Of a stretch of 64,000 nucleotides of DNA, positions 48,335 through 57,741 are shown piece by piece. The stretch lies in contig NZ_BSEC01000001.1 of the NCBI RefSeq assembly GCF_027923385.1, positions 1,066,501-1,130,500 on the forward strand, written 5' to 3'. The stretch is from Methylocystis echinoides. GTDB lineage: Bacteria > Pseudomonadota > Alphaproteobacteria > Rhizobiales > Beijerinckiaceae. The stretch's first letter is position 1; the number at the start of each line of letters is the position of its first letter. The notes under the pieces are model-generated. The model was given only the letters and a program-made list of their open reading frames with translations, ran no database searches and was not told the DNA's origin. The translations under genes and the position numbers were made by a program.

Positions 48335-48535
48335 TCAGCGCTTCGCCAGCAGCAGCGCGGAAAGGCTGCCGGCCGGCGTTGTCGTGAAAGCGCGCATGCC
48401 GGCCATCAGCAGCGCCGCGCCGAGCGCGACCGCGCCAGCCTTGGGATCGTCAAGGAAAGTGATCCAGTCGGTCGAGGCCAGGACCCCGAAAATGGCGACG
48501 AGCAGGGCGGCGAGATAGGTCCGATATCCAGTCAT
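48335..48535 (-). CDS. small two-helix membrane protein, holin candidate
   Basis: A 66-residue protein with two hydrophobic segments (about 6-21 and 34-48) and a short basic C-terminus (LLLAKR). The size, the topology and the position 38 bases after an M15 endolysin-like gene suggest a holin or pinholin-type partner. No family signature is decisive. AAGGGAAAATCG precedes ATG 48535. Confidence 0.55.
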   Translation of the reverse strand: MTGYRTYLAALLVAIFGVLASTDWITFLDDPKAGAVALGAALLMAGMRAFTTTPAGSLSALLLAKR

Positions 48536-48573
48536 TCGATTTTCCCTTTCGTTTTTTTGATCTGAGACTTTTT

Positions 48574-49068
48574 TCACCGGGCGACAGCCTGGAAATGCAT
48601 GGGATCGACGTCGCCGTTGGCGCCGCGCCAGACCAGCCCGCAGGCCTCGAAGGCGTGCGCCGCCTCGATCGGGATGAAGCCGGGGCGCCATTTGCGGCGG
48701 AACGGATTGTGCTCGGGATCGATGTCGAGCGCCGCGCCGAAACTGTGCGTCGACCAGCTGCTGTTGGAGCCGCGCATCAGCCGCACCATCAGCGAGCCGC
48801 CGGTCAGATGCAGCCGATGCGCCTCAATGTCCGCCTGTGTTCCATAGAGCTTCTTGATCACGAGAAGGGCCTCGCCGAAGGCGTCACGGCATTTCCGGTG
48901 AAATCTGAGCCGGGTGACCGGCGGCCCCCAGGAATAGCGCATGGCGTAAGGAGGATTGAGATCGACGATGTTGTCGTGTTCCCACTTCGGATTGATCGAA
49001 CTATGCAGCACCGGGTCGCCGTAAAAGGCGATCAGTTCTCCGGCTTTGTGTTCATTGGGCCATTGCAT
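48574..49068 (-). CDS. M15-family peptidase, endolysin-like
   Basis: A 164-residue protein with the M15 (VanY/Ply500-like) zinc motif: His and Asp in SSWSTHSFGAALDIDPEHN, a Glu region in IEAAHAFEACGLVWRG and the last His in DVDPMHFQ. It has no signal peptide, as expected for an enzyme released through a holin. It cleaves peptidoglycan cross-links. It sits at the 3' end of the GTA-like operon beside a holin-sized gene, forming a possible lysis pair. Confidence 0.82.
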   Translation of the reverse strand: MQWPNEHKAGELIAFYGDPVLHSSINPKWEHDNIVDLNPPYAMRYSWGPPVTRLRFHRKCRDAFGEALLVIKKLYGTQADIEAHRLHLTGGSLMVRLMRGSNSSWSTHSFGAALDIDPEHNPFRRKWRPGFIPIEAAHAFEACGLVWRGANGDVDPMHFQAVAR

Positions 49069-49154
49069 GTGGATGTCTCTTTCCTTGCAAGGGTCAGGCG
49101 CGAGCGACGGGAAAGGCGCGGGTGTGACGAAGGTTTCCCGCCGGCGCGCCTGCG

Positions 49155-50678
49155 CTAGAAAAACTCGATGATGACGGCGAACCCGGCGCCGCCTCTTCCG
49201 CCTGCGCCGCCTGCGCCGTTATTCTGAACGCCGCCGCCCCCGCCGCCGCCCGGCTGCGACAGTGCGCCCGTCGCGCTCGCGAAATTGCCCGGTCCCGCGC
49301 CGCCATTGATCGCGCCGCTGGCGGCGCCTGCCACGCCGACCGTCGCGAAGGAAGGCGAATAGCAGCGTCCCCCGGCGCCGCCGGACGCGACGGCGTTCGC
49401 AACGCTGATTCCGCCGCCGGACCCGCCGCCGCTGGCGCCGAAGTAGGAAACGCCGCCGGTGCTGCCGGCGGCTCCGCTTGCGGGGGCGCCGCCGCCGCCG
49501 GACGACCAGTTTGGAGCTGTCACGGTCGCGGCCGTCGCCCCGGAGCCGCCCGAGCTGATGCTGCTGCCCGGGCCTGAGCCGGCTGTCGCGGCGGAGGCAT
49601 TGGTCCCCGCTCCCGTATGATTGCCGCCGCCGCCGCCGCCCGAGGCGACGCCGAGCCCGCCGCCCGACCCGCCGCCGCCGCCGAACGCCCGAAGCAGCGT
49701 CCCGAACGCTGTTTCTCCGCCGGACGCGCCATTGGCGCCGGCGGTCGAGTTCGTCGCCTGGGCGGTTCCGCCCGCGCCGCCCGCGCCGATCGTGATGGGC
49801 TGAGACGCGCCGATGACGGACGCCGGGAACATTCCCCGTGCCCAGCCGCCTCCGCCGCCGCCGCCGCCGCCGACCGCCGCCACGCCCGCCGCGGCTTTCG
49901 CGCCGCCGCCGCCGCCGCCGCCGCCGCCGAAAAGAATGACGTCAACGAAGCAGACGCCTGGCGACGGCGTGTAGACGGCGCTTGCGGCGAAAGTCACGAT
50001 TTTGGCGGGTCCGCCATTCGGAAGGGAAACGGCCCCTGTCGCGCGGTCGATCACAAGGCTGTCGCGCCACTGCGCGCCGTCGGCGGAAACCTTGATGCGA
50101 AAATTATCGTCGCCCGCCAGTCCAACCTCGGCGCGGCCGGAATAATCGGATTGATATATTTGCGAGACTGTTCGGGATTCTCCTTCCTTGTTGAGCGATA
50201 GTCGAAGATCGCCGGCGCCGCCTTCTGCGATGCGCTTCGCAGTAAAGAGTGCGCTATTGAGCTTTGCGGCGAGCGGCGTGTTCTGATCCGCGCTCGTTCC
50301 CACGCCAAGGCGCGTGAGATTTTGAAGTTCGCGCACGCCGACGCCGAGATCGACCCAGTTGGCCCCGTCGAAAAACAACAACAGCGATTCCGCCGCCACA
50401 TGCAGACGCCAGCCGGCGCGCGGCGGCAGAAAGGTCCAGGCGCCGGCGAGAAAGCTGGCGATCTGCTTTTCCTTGCCCGCGAAGGCGCCCGTCGCGCCGG
50501 GGCCGATCAGCAGTCGATCGCCTTCAGAGGGCGAAGCCGGCGGCGTCGTTATGTTTCGCGCCGACACCGACAGATGCACAAGCGCGTCGATCAGCGACAG
50601 CGCTTCATTATGGGTGACATGCTTTTGCGCCTGCGCCGCGTCCAGCAGCGGCAGGGCAAGATGCGACGTTTCAGTCAT
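49155..50678 (-). CDS. DUF2793 fibre/spike protein with polyglycine C-terminal domain
   Basis: A 507-residue structural protein. The N-terminal about 130 residues are DUF2793 (LALPLLDAAQAQKHVTHNEAL, GDRLLIGPGATGAFAG), a domain I recall from RcGTA head-spike proteins. A middle beta segment follows. The last about 250 residues are extremely Gly-rich, with runs of up to nine Gly, Ala/Ser spacers and a final FAVIIEFF strand. Such Gly-rich sandwiches occur in phage receptor-binding tips. It starts at ATG 50678, overlapping the tail-hub stop as TGATG. Confidence 0.8.
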   Translation of the reverse strand: MTETSHLALPLLDAAQAQKHVTHNEALSLIDALVHLSVSARNITTPPASPSEGDRLLIGPGATGAFAGKEKQIASFLAGAWTFLPPRAGWRLHVAAESLLLFFDGANWVDLGVGVRELQNLTRLGVGTSADQNTPLAAKLNSALFTAKRIAEGGAGDLRLSLNKEGESRTVSQIYQSDYSGRAEVGLAGDDNFRIKVSADGAQWRDSLVIDRATGAVSLPNGGPAKIVTFAASAVYTPSPGVCFVDVILFGGGGGGGGGAKAAAGVAAVGGGGGGGGGWARGMFPASVIGASQPITIGAGGAGGTAQATNSTAGANGASGGETAFGTLLRAFGGGGGSGGGLGVASGGGGGGNHTGAGTNASAATAGSGPGSSISSGGSGATAATVTAPNWSSGGGGAPASGAAGSTGGVSYFGASGGGSGGGISVANAVASGGAGGRCYSPSFATVGVAGAASGAINGGAGPGNFASATGALSQPGGGGGGGVQNNGAGGAGGRGGAGFAVIIEFF

Positions 50679-53600
50679 CAATTGGCTCCTTGAACCCTCA
50701 CCATGCCGGTGAAGGGAAAGCCGCGCCCGACAGTGGCGCTCATCTGATAGAGCGAGAGGGAGAGAACGCTTTGCGGCGCCCCGAAATCGGCAAGCTCCCG
50801 CGCCGCCGGATAGAGGATGGACGGCGTTGCGCCCGACAGCCTTCGGCGGCCCGTGGGCAGAACGATCTCCGCTTCATAGGACTCGCTGGTCTCGCCGAGG
50901 GGAATGTCGATCGCCTGCCAGGCGTCAGCGTCAATGCGTCCCCGCCGCAGAAAGCTGATGATAATTCCCTCGGCGTTCCTCACCGCGCGCGGCTGTGTCG
51001 GCGCATAGGGCATGAGCGCCTTGCCCGTCGCGGTGAGCGTCGTTCGCAGGTAAAGCGGATCGGCGACGTCCCGGTCCGCCGGGCCGATGGCGTAAGTGAT
51101 CGGCGCGCCGATTTCCGAAACGTCTCGTGCGAGCGGGGTGAGCGCGTCATTGAGGAGGACCACTGTCGCCCCGGCCGGCGCCGCCCGCGCGGCGAGACCT
51201 TCCTCGCCGCCGACGCCGCGGATGAGACGTGACAGACGATAGATGTTTTCACCGACGAGTTCGGCGCGCGCGAAGGAGAATATCTCCCAGGCGCCGTCGC
51301 CGCCCTTGATCGCCATCGCCGTCCTGCCGTCGAGCGCAGTCAGATCGTCGACCGAGGCGAGCTCTCCGGCGGCGAAGCGCACCCGCACGCTCGATCCCTG
51401 ATCGAAGCGTCCGACGGGACCAGGGGGCAGGATATCCAGCGTGTCGCCGATAATGGCGCGCTTTTCGATCAGTCCGACAGTCTGCGTCGAGCCGCCTGCT
51501 ATTTTGAGAATAGCAAGCGTCCCGGGCCAGGGATCGGCGAAGGCGGCCAAATAGGAAAGCGCCTGCGTGCTTCGCACAACGGCGAGATCAAGCACGGCGA
51601 TGCGCGGCGGCCCGAGTATCCGTGGCCCCGTCGTCGGCGCCGGCGTGATCCTCGCCGCAGGCGCGTCATACACCTGCTGGTCGACGGCGCGGGCGCTCAC
51701 CCGCCGGGCGGCGCCGTCGGTGATCCGCTGGATCTGGAAGAGCCGACCCGACTCGAGGCGCACAATGTCGCCCGGCTGAAGCGCGACAAGTCCCGGACGC
51801 AGGGAAAATTCCGCCGTCTCGCGCCCGGTCCAGATATCCTGCAACCAGAGATCGACGAGCTTTTGCGCCGCCTCCCGATACAACAGGACCGCCGCCTGCG
51901 CGTCGCTCTGCCGCGCCGATCGGCCTTCCAGCCGGCGCGAGAGAACCCGCGCGAGCTGACCGTTGTTTTCCGAGTCGGCGTAAGTGAGCGCGATCTCGCC
52001 CGGCAGTTCGCTTTCCTGCGCGCGCGTCAATGTGACGAGCGACATGTCCTTGCCGGCGACGAGATCGTCATCGGTGAGGATTCGCACCGGCTTGCGGCGG
52101 CGATCGACAAACGTCAGCCTGCCGCCGCCGACGACAGCGTCGAAACAATGAAGCGTCGCAAGCGGTTCGATGGCGTCGCGCGGCGACATGGGTCTGTCGA
52201 GCACATAGCCATCGACAAAGCCGCCGATGTCCGGCCGCTCGATCGCAAGTCCCGGCGTCTCGACGGCGCCGGCCAGCGCCATGACGAGACGGTCGAGCGG
52301 CGCGCCTTCGAGACGGCCCGTGAGCCAGTGCCCCGTTCGCCAGTTGGGCCCGTCGCTCCATTCTCCTGTTTGCGCGGGAAACGCCGGGAATGGTCGCGCG
52401 TCCCAGCACCAGAGGTAGATGCGCGCGGGATCGACCATCCGGCCGCCATAGAGGCTCGACCATGGATTGGCTGCGTCGCCGCCCGGACGCGACGGGTCGA
52501 AATGCGTCAGCATGGCTTCGACGAAGCGCGCCTGCATCAGATCATCTCGGCCGTCCCGCGAGAAATAGGGAAGGCCGCCGTCGCTCGAATGCGGATCGGG
52601 AAATACATTGGGCGCGTTGGCGCCGCGATCGACCGCCGGGCAGCCCGTCTCAGTGATCCAGATCGGTTTCGACCGCGGCGTCCAGGCGGTGGGTTGCCCC
52701 AGTTCGACGCCGCCGACCCGCTCGTAATGAGGCTGCGACCAGAATGAAACGAGGTCCTTCTGGCGGTGGACCCAGGGCTTGCCAAGTCCATCGGTGATGG
52801 GCGTGCGGATTTGCGCCCGCCGGGCGTCGGCGCTGGCGTAATGCCAGTCATAGCCTTCGCCGCTTGCGACGCGCGACGTCAGATAGTCCAGATCATGGAC
52901 GCTCGTCGCCGCTTGCGCGTCGAGATGCCCGTCGCCGTCACGCCAGTCGGAAAGCGGCCAATACACATCAACGCCGATGAAATCGACTGACGGGGACGCC
53001 CACAGCGGATCGAGTGGAAAGCGCAATTCGCCAGATTGCGGAACATGCGCGCCATACTCTGTCCAGTCGGCGGCGTAGGAGACTTTTGTCCCCGCGCCAA
53101 GAATCGCTTTCACCTCCGCCGCCAGACTCACAAGGGCCGAGACGAACGGATAGTGTCCCGCGCCCGAGCGAACCCGCGTCAGCCCAATGAATTCCGATCC
53201 GATCAGAAAGGCGTCGAGACCGGCGTCACGGCAGAGATTGGCATAGTGCAGGATGAGGCCGCGATAGCGCGTGGCGAAGCTGGCGATCTGCGAGGCGGCG
53301 ATCTCCGTATTGTCTGGCGAGCCGTCGCGGCCGGGGGCGGGATCGCAGGTGATGCGTCCGCGCCAGGGAAATGCGGGTTGCCCGGTTGCGCCGCTGCGCG
53401 GATCGGGCAGCTGATTATCCGCGGGGATGTCCATCATCACGAAAGGATAGAAAAGAACCGAAAGCCCGCGTGTGCGCAGATCCCTTATCGCGCTGAGCAC
53501 CGAGGCGTCGCTTGGCGTGCCGCCATAGGCCGCGCGTCCGTCTATCTGGGACACCAGCCGGGCCGTTTCGCGCCGGATGGTTCCAACGCTCCAGTCGGCC

Positions 53601-54568
53601 GGCCAGTTCGTTCCCATGAGGCCGTTGAACTGGCCGATCGTCTTGAAGCGCGAATCCACGCGCGGCTCGATTGTGCATTCGCCGGCGCGCAGGTCGTCGC
53701 CGAACCAGGCGACGACGAGCGCCACGCTTCGCAGATTCGGACAAAGCGCCTGAAGCGCGTCGAGCGAGGCCTTCCAGTCCGTTTCCGCAGTGAGTTGATG
53801 CCGATTTACGGCGCTCGTCGCGCCAGCCGACCAGAAGTTGAGTTTGAGTTCGGCCAGATAGCCGGCTTCGGTCGCGCCCGGAATGAGGTCAATGGCCCGG
53901 ATCATCTCGCCAACGCCAGCGACAGGCTTCACCACTTCAAAGGTGAATTGCGGAACACGATTGCCGAAGGAGGCGAGGGGCAGATTCTCGAAAACGACGT
54001 AGGCGAGTCCTCGATAGGCCGGCGCCTGGCCGGCCTCTTCCTTGGCGACGATCAGCGGATCTGGCTCCTGGGTTTCGTCGCCGCGATAGATGCGGAGCGG
54101 AAGGGTCGTGAGGTCGAGCTCCACGCCGTCCGCCCATATGCGACGGACGAAGGCGATCGGTCCTTCGCAAAGCGCAATCGCGAGATTGGCGAAGTAGGAA
54201 TAACTGACAGTCGTCTTTACCGACGCGGCGGCGCCGCCGCCCCCGCCGCCTTTGCCGCCGCTGTCGCCTTGCGTCATGTCATAGGAAACATTGGTGCGTT
54301 CGAGAAAGCGCGTGGTCCAGATCATCTGGCCGCCAATGCGTGCGCGACCGTAGACGCGCGGGATGCCGGCGCCTTCGAACGAGGTCACGCCGTCCATCGA
54401 TTTCAGGCGCGGTCCCACACTGATGCGCGGCGCGGCGGCGGATTGCGCGCCTCCGTCGATCAGGGCGCCGCCGACCGTGCCGGCGAGACGCCCAAAGGTG
54501 GAGCCAAGCGGGCCGCCGATGGCCCCGCCGACGGCGGAGCCGACTGTCTGAAGAACCAGAGCCGCCAT
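50678..54568 (-). CDS. GTA tail hub/baseplate protein (RcGTA g15 equivalent)
   Basis: A 1296-residue protein, the longest in the cluster. The N-terminus is a small Gly/Ala-rich segment. A glycosidase-like TIM-barrel domain specific to GTAs follows (about 420-750: FIGVDVYWPLSDWRDGDG, KPIWITETGCPAVDRG), then a phage-tail_3 type domain and C-terminal FN3-like parts. It forms the tail tip that contacts the recipient cell. Length and order match RcGTA g15. Start ATG 54568; it overlaps the fibre gene by one base. Confidence 0.93.
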   Translation of the reverse strand: MAALVLQTVGSAVGGAIGGPLGSTFGRLAGTVGGALIDGGAQSAAAPRISVGPRLKSMDGVTSFEGAGIPRVYGRARIGGQMIWTTRFLERTNVSYDMTQGDSGGKGGGGGGAAASVKTTVSYSYFANLAIALCEGPIAFVRRIWADGVELDLTTLPLRIYRGDETQEPDPLIVAKEEAGQAPAYRGLAYVVFENLPLASFGNRVPQFTFEVVKPVAGVGEMIRAIDLIPGATEAGYLAELKLNFWSAGATSAVNRHQLTAETDWKASLDALQALCPNLRSVALVVAWFGDDLRAGECTIEPRVDSRFKTIGQFNGLMGTNWPADWSVGTIRRETARLVSQIDGRAAYGGTPSDASVLSAIRDLRTRGLSVLFYPFVMMDIPADNQLPDPRSGATGQPAFPWRGRITCDPAPGRDGSPDNTEIAASQIASFATRYRGLILHYANLCRDAGLDAFLIGSEFIGLTRVRSGAGHYPFVSALVSLAAEVKAILGAGTKVSYAADWTEYGAHVPQSGELRFPLDPLWASPSVDFIGVDVYWPLSDWRDGDGHLDAQAATSVHDLDYLTSRVASGEGYDWHYASADARRAQIRTPITDGLGKPWVHRQKDLVSFWSQPHYERVGGVELGQPTAWTPRSKPIWITETGCPAVDRGANAPNVFPDPHSSDGGLPYFSRDGRDDLMQARFVEAMLTHFDPSRPGGDAANPWSSLYGGRMVDPARIYLWCWDARPFPAFPAQTGEWSDGPNWRTGHWLTGRLEGAPLDRLVMALAGAVETPGLAIERPDIGGFVDGYVLDRPMSPRDAIEPLATLHCFDAVVGGGRLTFVDRRRKPVRILTDDDLVAGKDMSLVTLTRAQESELPGEIALTYADSENNGQLARVLSRRLEGRSARQSDAQAAVLLYREAAQKLVDLWLQDIWTGRETAEFSLRPGLVALQPGDIVRLESGRLFQIQRITDGAARRVSARAVDQQVYDAPAARITPAPTTGPRILGPPRIAVLDLAVVRSTQALSYLAAFADPWPGTLAILKIAGGSTQTVGLIEKRAIIGDTLDILPPGPVGRFDQGSSVRVRFAAGELASVDDLTALDGRTAMAIKGGDGAWEIFSFARAELVGENIYRLSRLIRGVGGEEGLAARAAPAGATVVLLNDALTPLARDVSEIGAPITYAIGPADRDVADPLYLRTTLTATGKALMPYAPTQPRAVRNAEGIIISFLRRGRIDADAWQAIDIPLGETSESYEAEIVLPTGRRRLSGATPSILYPAARELADFGAPQSVLSLSLYQMSATVGRGFPFTGMVRVQGAN

Positions 54569-54595
54569 GCGTGCTTCTCGATATGAGGAGGAGCG

Positions 54596-55030
54596 TCAGT
54601 CGATAACGCCGGGAAAAGCGAAGGCCGCGGCTAGTCGTCTCCGCCACGGCGCGATGGCGACTTCGGCGACGCAGGCGCCGCTGTGAGCGTGCGTCATATG
54701 CGTCGCCGACGTGGCGATGCCCAGATGTTTTGCGGGCAGGTGATCGCGGAAGCGAAACACGAGCACATCGCCTGCTCGAAAGGCGTCGACAGACGCGGGC
54801 GTGAAATGACGGCCGGCGGCGTCGAGCAGCGTTTCCAAACCAAGCGTCTCGGCCCAGTCGGGCGTGTAGGGCGGCGCGGTTTCGGGTTCGTCGCCGACGA
54901 CTTCGCGCCAGACGCCGCGCACCAGGCCAAGACAATCGCATCCGACATGGATCAACGACGCCTGATGCCGGTACGGCGTGCCGATCCAGCGCCGCGCGCA
55001 GGCGACGATGGTCGCGCGTTCGACGCTCAT
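54596..55030 (-). CDS. NlpC/P60 cell-wall peptidase (RcGTA g14 equivalent)
   Basis: A 144-residue papain-like hydrolase with catalytic Cys in VGCDCLGLVRGVWRE and His in PAKHLGIATSATHMTHA. In RcGTA the g14 protein cleaves peptidoglycan during DNA entry. Its start ATG overlaps the DUF2163 stop as ATGA, and the tail hub follows 27 bases later. Confidence 0.93.
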   Translation of the reverse strand: MSVERATIVACARRWIGTPYRHQASLIHVGCDCLGLVRGVWREVVGDEPETAPPYTPDWAETLGLETLLDAAGRHFTPASVDAFRAGDVLVFRFRDHLPAKHLGIATSATHMTHAHSGACVAEVAIAPWRRRLAAAFAFPGVID

Positions 55031-55917
55031 CGAAACAGGCTCCCGCCGTCCATCGCCTGCTGCTGTTGCGCGCCGGGATAGGCGATCACCCGGTCATTGC
55101 CGGGCATATGCGGAAATCCCCTGAAATTGACGATATTCCCGAATTTATCGCGACAGGTCGATGGGGATTTGTCGCAACCCGCTGTCAGAATCACAACGTC
55201 GCCCAACGCAATGGCGCCGCTCGGCGACGTCCAGAATTCGATCGCCGCGCGCACGCCAACGTCCTGGCGGTGCGATTTCACGACGAAGGTCGCGCCTGCG
55301 TTGGGGCCCTGCTGGAAACGCACTGTTCCGCCGGTGAGGAAATGCGTCGGCAGGGCGCTGGCGAGATCGAGCGTCAATACGCCGCCGCCAAAAGCGACGG
55401 CGGCCCCGGATGTGGAAAAGGCGGCGGGATCAATCTTGCAGCGTGCGTCGCCGAGATCGGCGTCGCAGCCGCGCTGGAAGGTGCGGCCGCGTGGCTGATC
55501 GAAGAAATGAGCGCTCGAGCGCAGCTCCGCGCTGAAAGCCTTTTCCCCACGCCGCACTTCGCCGAGCGAGGCCACGTCGAGCAGGATTCGGTCCGCGACA
55601 TTCGCCCAGTCGACCAGCCAGATCTCGACGCAAGCGCTGTCATAGACGCCATTGAGAAGATCGCCTTCCGAGAGACTTTCGGCGGAGAGCGCACCGGCGG
55701 CTTCGGTGGTCGTCGCCGCGAGGCCGAGACTCGCCTCAGCCTCGCTTGCGGAAAGGCCCGTGTTGGCGCGGAAAGTAACGCCATTGAAGACAAGGTCACG
55801 ATCGTGATCGGTGAAGCCCAGAATGGATCCGTCGCGGCGCGCGAGGCGCCAGCAGTGACACAAGAGCGTCGCCCGTTGATCGAGCTTCGCCTGCATGGAG
55901 GCCGTGAGATCGAGCAT
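55027..55917 (-). CDS. DUF2163 tail protein (RcGTA g13 equivalent)
   Basis: A 296-residue beta-rich tail-tip protein: LCHCWRLARRDGSILGFTDHDRDL at the N-terminus and the late Cys-rich RGCDADLGDARCKID and GCDKSPSTCRDKFGN motifs, typical of DUF2163/phage_BR0599. In RcGTA the g13 protein is part of the tail hub and carries an Fe-S-like Cys cluster. It lies between g12 and g14 homologues in canonical order. Confidence 0.92.
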   Translation of the reverse strand: MLDLTASMQAKLDQRATLLCHCWRLARRDGSILGFTDHDRDLVFNGVTFRANTGLSASEAEASLGLAATTTEAAGALSAESLSEGDLLNGVYDSACVEIWLVDWANVADRILLDVASLGEVRRGEKAFSAELRSSAHFFDQPRGRTFQRGCDADLGDARCKIDPAAFSTSGAAVAFGGGVLTLDLASALPTHFLTGGTVRFQQGPNAGATFVVKSHRQDVGVRAAIEFWTSPSGAIALGDVVILTAGCDKSPSTCRDKFGNIVNFRGFPHMPGNDRVIAYPGAQQQQAMDGGSLFR

Positions 55918-55928
55918 GATGATTGTCC

Positions 55929-56570
55929 TCAGACGGCAATTTCAATGACCGGAATCGAAGGGATGGCGCCGGCCTCGAAGGCCTGCATGTCGATTTCGAG
56001 GTAATCCGTGTTGAAGCGCGCCGGCACGTCGAAATGGAAACCCGCGGTCACACTTGCGCCAGCGGGCGGGGCGGCGGCGAGCGAGACAAGGCCAGTCGTC
56101 GCGTCGACGGAAAATTGTCCGCTTGTCTTTTCCATGCCATTCACGGAAACGCGCACGCTTCCCGCAACCGGCTTGACGATGCTGCGGGAATAGGGCGCGA
56201 ACACGCCGCCATAGATCTTGGCGAGCTGAAACACACGCTGCGCGCCGTCGCCGACTCCAATCTGCTGGTCGACGGGCGTGACCGCCGCGCCTGGCGCAGA
56301 GGACGAATAATCCGTGCGATCACGCCAGCGAAATCCGTAAAGACGGCCACGGCGCTCTTCGAAGAAGGAGATGACGTCGTAAAGCTGCGTCAGACTCTTC
56401 ACCCCATAGCCCGCTTCATACCGCCGCCGCGAATGCGCCCAGCGGGCGTTGCGGGACTCGCGGTTGGAGCCGAGCGTGACGATTTCTGTGCGCCGCTCGG
56501 GTCCGCCGCGCCCATTGAGCGAAACGTCGAGTGGGAAACGCACCTCATGGAAGTCGCTCATGTTGGTCAT
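55929..56570 (-). CDS. DUF2460 distal tail protein (RcGTA g12 equivalent)
   Basis: A protein of about 213 residues with the DUF2460 signature FHEVRFPLDVSLNGRGGPER near the N-terminus, NARWAHSRRRYEAGYGVKSL and GFRWRDRTDYSS. It forms the distal tail ring. The start is ATG 56570 or the in-frame ATG 56561, which begins MSDFHEVRF. It lies 3 bases after the tape-measure stop. Confidence 0.92.
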   Translation of the reverse strand: MTNMSDFHEVRFPLDVSLNGRGGPERRTEIVTLGSNRESRNARWAHSRRRYEAGYGVKSLTQLYDVISFFEERRGRLYGFRWRDRTDYSSSAPGAAVTPVDQQIGVGDGAQRVFQLAKIYGGVFAPYSRSIVKPVAGSVRVSVNGMEKTSGQFSVDATTGLVSLAAAPPAGASVTAGFHFDVPARFNTDYLEIDMQAFEAGAIPSIPVIEIAV

Positions 56571-56573
56571 CCG

Positions 56574-57152
56574 CTAGAGCTGCCGATGGCCGCGCGCGAC
56601 GGCCCGCGCCAGCGCGCTGGTGATCTGCGCCTCGGAACGCCGGAAACTGTCCATGTCCTGCGCGGCGATGTTGACTGTCACGGCGACAGGTCCCGGCGCG
56701 CCGCTTCGGGCCATGACGCCAAGTCGCCCATCGGGGCCCCGCGCCAGTGGCATGACAGCTTCGGCCCCGCGTTCGCCCATCAGGCCCGTCGCGCCGCCGT
56801 TCGAGAAATATGTGGGACTCGCGATGACGCCGCCATCTGCAAAGGGTGTGATCTGGCCGCCGCCGAAACTTGCGCTGAACAGATTGGAGAGATTGCCCGA
56901 CAGCCCGTCCGAAAGCGCCTTGGCGCCATCGCGCAGCGCAAGTCGCGCCAGCGATTGTCCGATGGTGAGGAGCGTGTCGTTGAAGCTCTTGCCGCTCGTC
57001 GCGGCCGCGCCAAATCCATTGGCCAGCACTTTGGCGACCTTGTCGCCGGAGGCGCCGATCTGGTCGAGCAGGGACTTCGTCATCGCCAGATCCTGCGTCG
57101 CGAGCGAAGACGTCTGGAGAAAACTATCCGGAAAATTGGGGGTGTCGGCCAT
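56574..57152 (-). CDS. short tape measure protein (RcGTA g11 equivalent)
   Basis: A 192-residue tail-length protein of the tape-measure C-terminal type: FADGGVIASPTYFSNGGATG and LMGERGAEAVMPLARG are the hallmarks, with an amphipathic helical start. True phage tape measures are far longer; this size fits the short RcGTA tail. One base separates its ATG from the upstream chaperone stop. Confidence 0.9.
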   Translation of the reverse strand: MADTPNFPDSFLQTSSLATQDLAMTKSLLDQIGASGDKVAKVLANGFGAAATSGKSFNDTLLTIGQSLARLALRDGAKALSDGLSGNLSNLFSASFGGGQITPFADGGVIASPTYFSNGGATGLMGERGAEAVMPLARGPDGRLGVMARSGAPGPVAVTVNIAAQDMDSFRRSEAQITSALARAVARGHRQL

Positions 57153-57153
57153 G

Positions 57154-57318
57154 TCATGACTCTCTGTCGGGGAAATCGCGCATGAGCGCGTCCAGCGCGG
57201 CGCGGCTCATCGCGGCGCGGCGCCCGTAAACGCCTTCCGCCGCGCGATACAATTCGCGCGGCGTCATCGACCAGAAATCTTGCGGTCCCAGCCGCAGGAC
57301 GCCGAGGCCAAAGGCCAT
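57154..57318 (-). CDS. small tail assembly chaperone (RcGTA g10.1 position)
   Basis: A 54-residue protein: MAFGLGVLRLGPQDFWSMTP, then RELYRAAEGVYG and RAALDALMRDFPDRES. This matches the phage_TAC_6 (former DUF2376) pattern of a short protein between the g10-like chaperone and the tape measure. The coding frame is open upstream (ARASSPRAAFPFSRAM), so the true start may be an unusual codon closer to 57380. Its stop is one base from the tape-measure ATG. Confidence 0.75.
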   Translation of the reverse strand: MAFGLGVLRLGPQDFWSMTPRELYRAAEGVYGRRAAMSRAALDALMRDFPDRES

Positions 57319-57383
57319 CGCGCGCGAAAAGGGGAAGGCGGCGCGTGGAGAGGAGGCGCGCGCCGGGTCATGTCCCCTTTCGC

Positions 57384-57737
57384 TCAGGCGTCCTGCGGCG
57401 ACCGAGGGTTTGCGCCTTGCGTCTCCGGCTCGTCGCCGAAAGTCGCGGCCAGGAGGTCGGCCGCGATCTGCACATAGGCTGCAAATCCCCCCGATACTTT
57501 CATTCGTGAAACCTCTTCGTCTGTCAGCGCATGACCGGCGCCGCGCAGACCACAGCCGATAATGCGCAGAATATCTCGCGACGAGAGCCGATTGCTCTCG
57601 AAGCGTTGTGCGAGCGCGACGAGATCGCTTGCGCCGAGCCCGCTTTCGAGTTCGGCGAGGGCCCCCAGCGTCAGACAGAGCGTGTAGGTTTGATCGTCGA
57701 GCCGCGCCTCGATTTCGCCGCGTCTGTGATTGGCCAT
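57384..57737 (-). CDS. GTA family tail assembly chaperone (RcGTA g10 equivalent)
   Basis: A 117-residue helical protein: RRGEIEARLDDQTYTLCLTL, GALAELESGLGASDLVALAQRF and SRDILRIIGCGLRGAG are typical of the GTA/phage_TAC_11 family. It probably coats the tape measure before major tail protein polymerises. It lies 4 bases after the major tail gene. The Pro/Gln-rich tail (ETQGANPRSPQDA) looks disordered. Confidence 0.88.
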   Translation of the reverse strand: MANHRRGEIEARLDDQTYTLCLTLGALAELESGLGASDLVALAQRFESNRLSSRDILRIIGCGLRGAGHALTDEEVSRMKVSGGFAAYVQIAADLLAATFGDEPETQGANPRSPQDA

Positions 57738-57741
57738 GGCG

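Noticed and set aside
49520..50201. Overlapping frames in the Gly-rich fibre gene
   Set aside because: Arg/Ala/Pro-rich shadows caused by GGC/GCC repeats; the DUF2793 frame is the only one with a recognisable domain.
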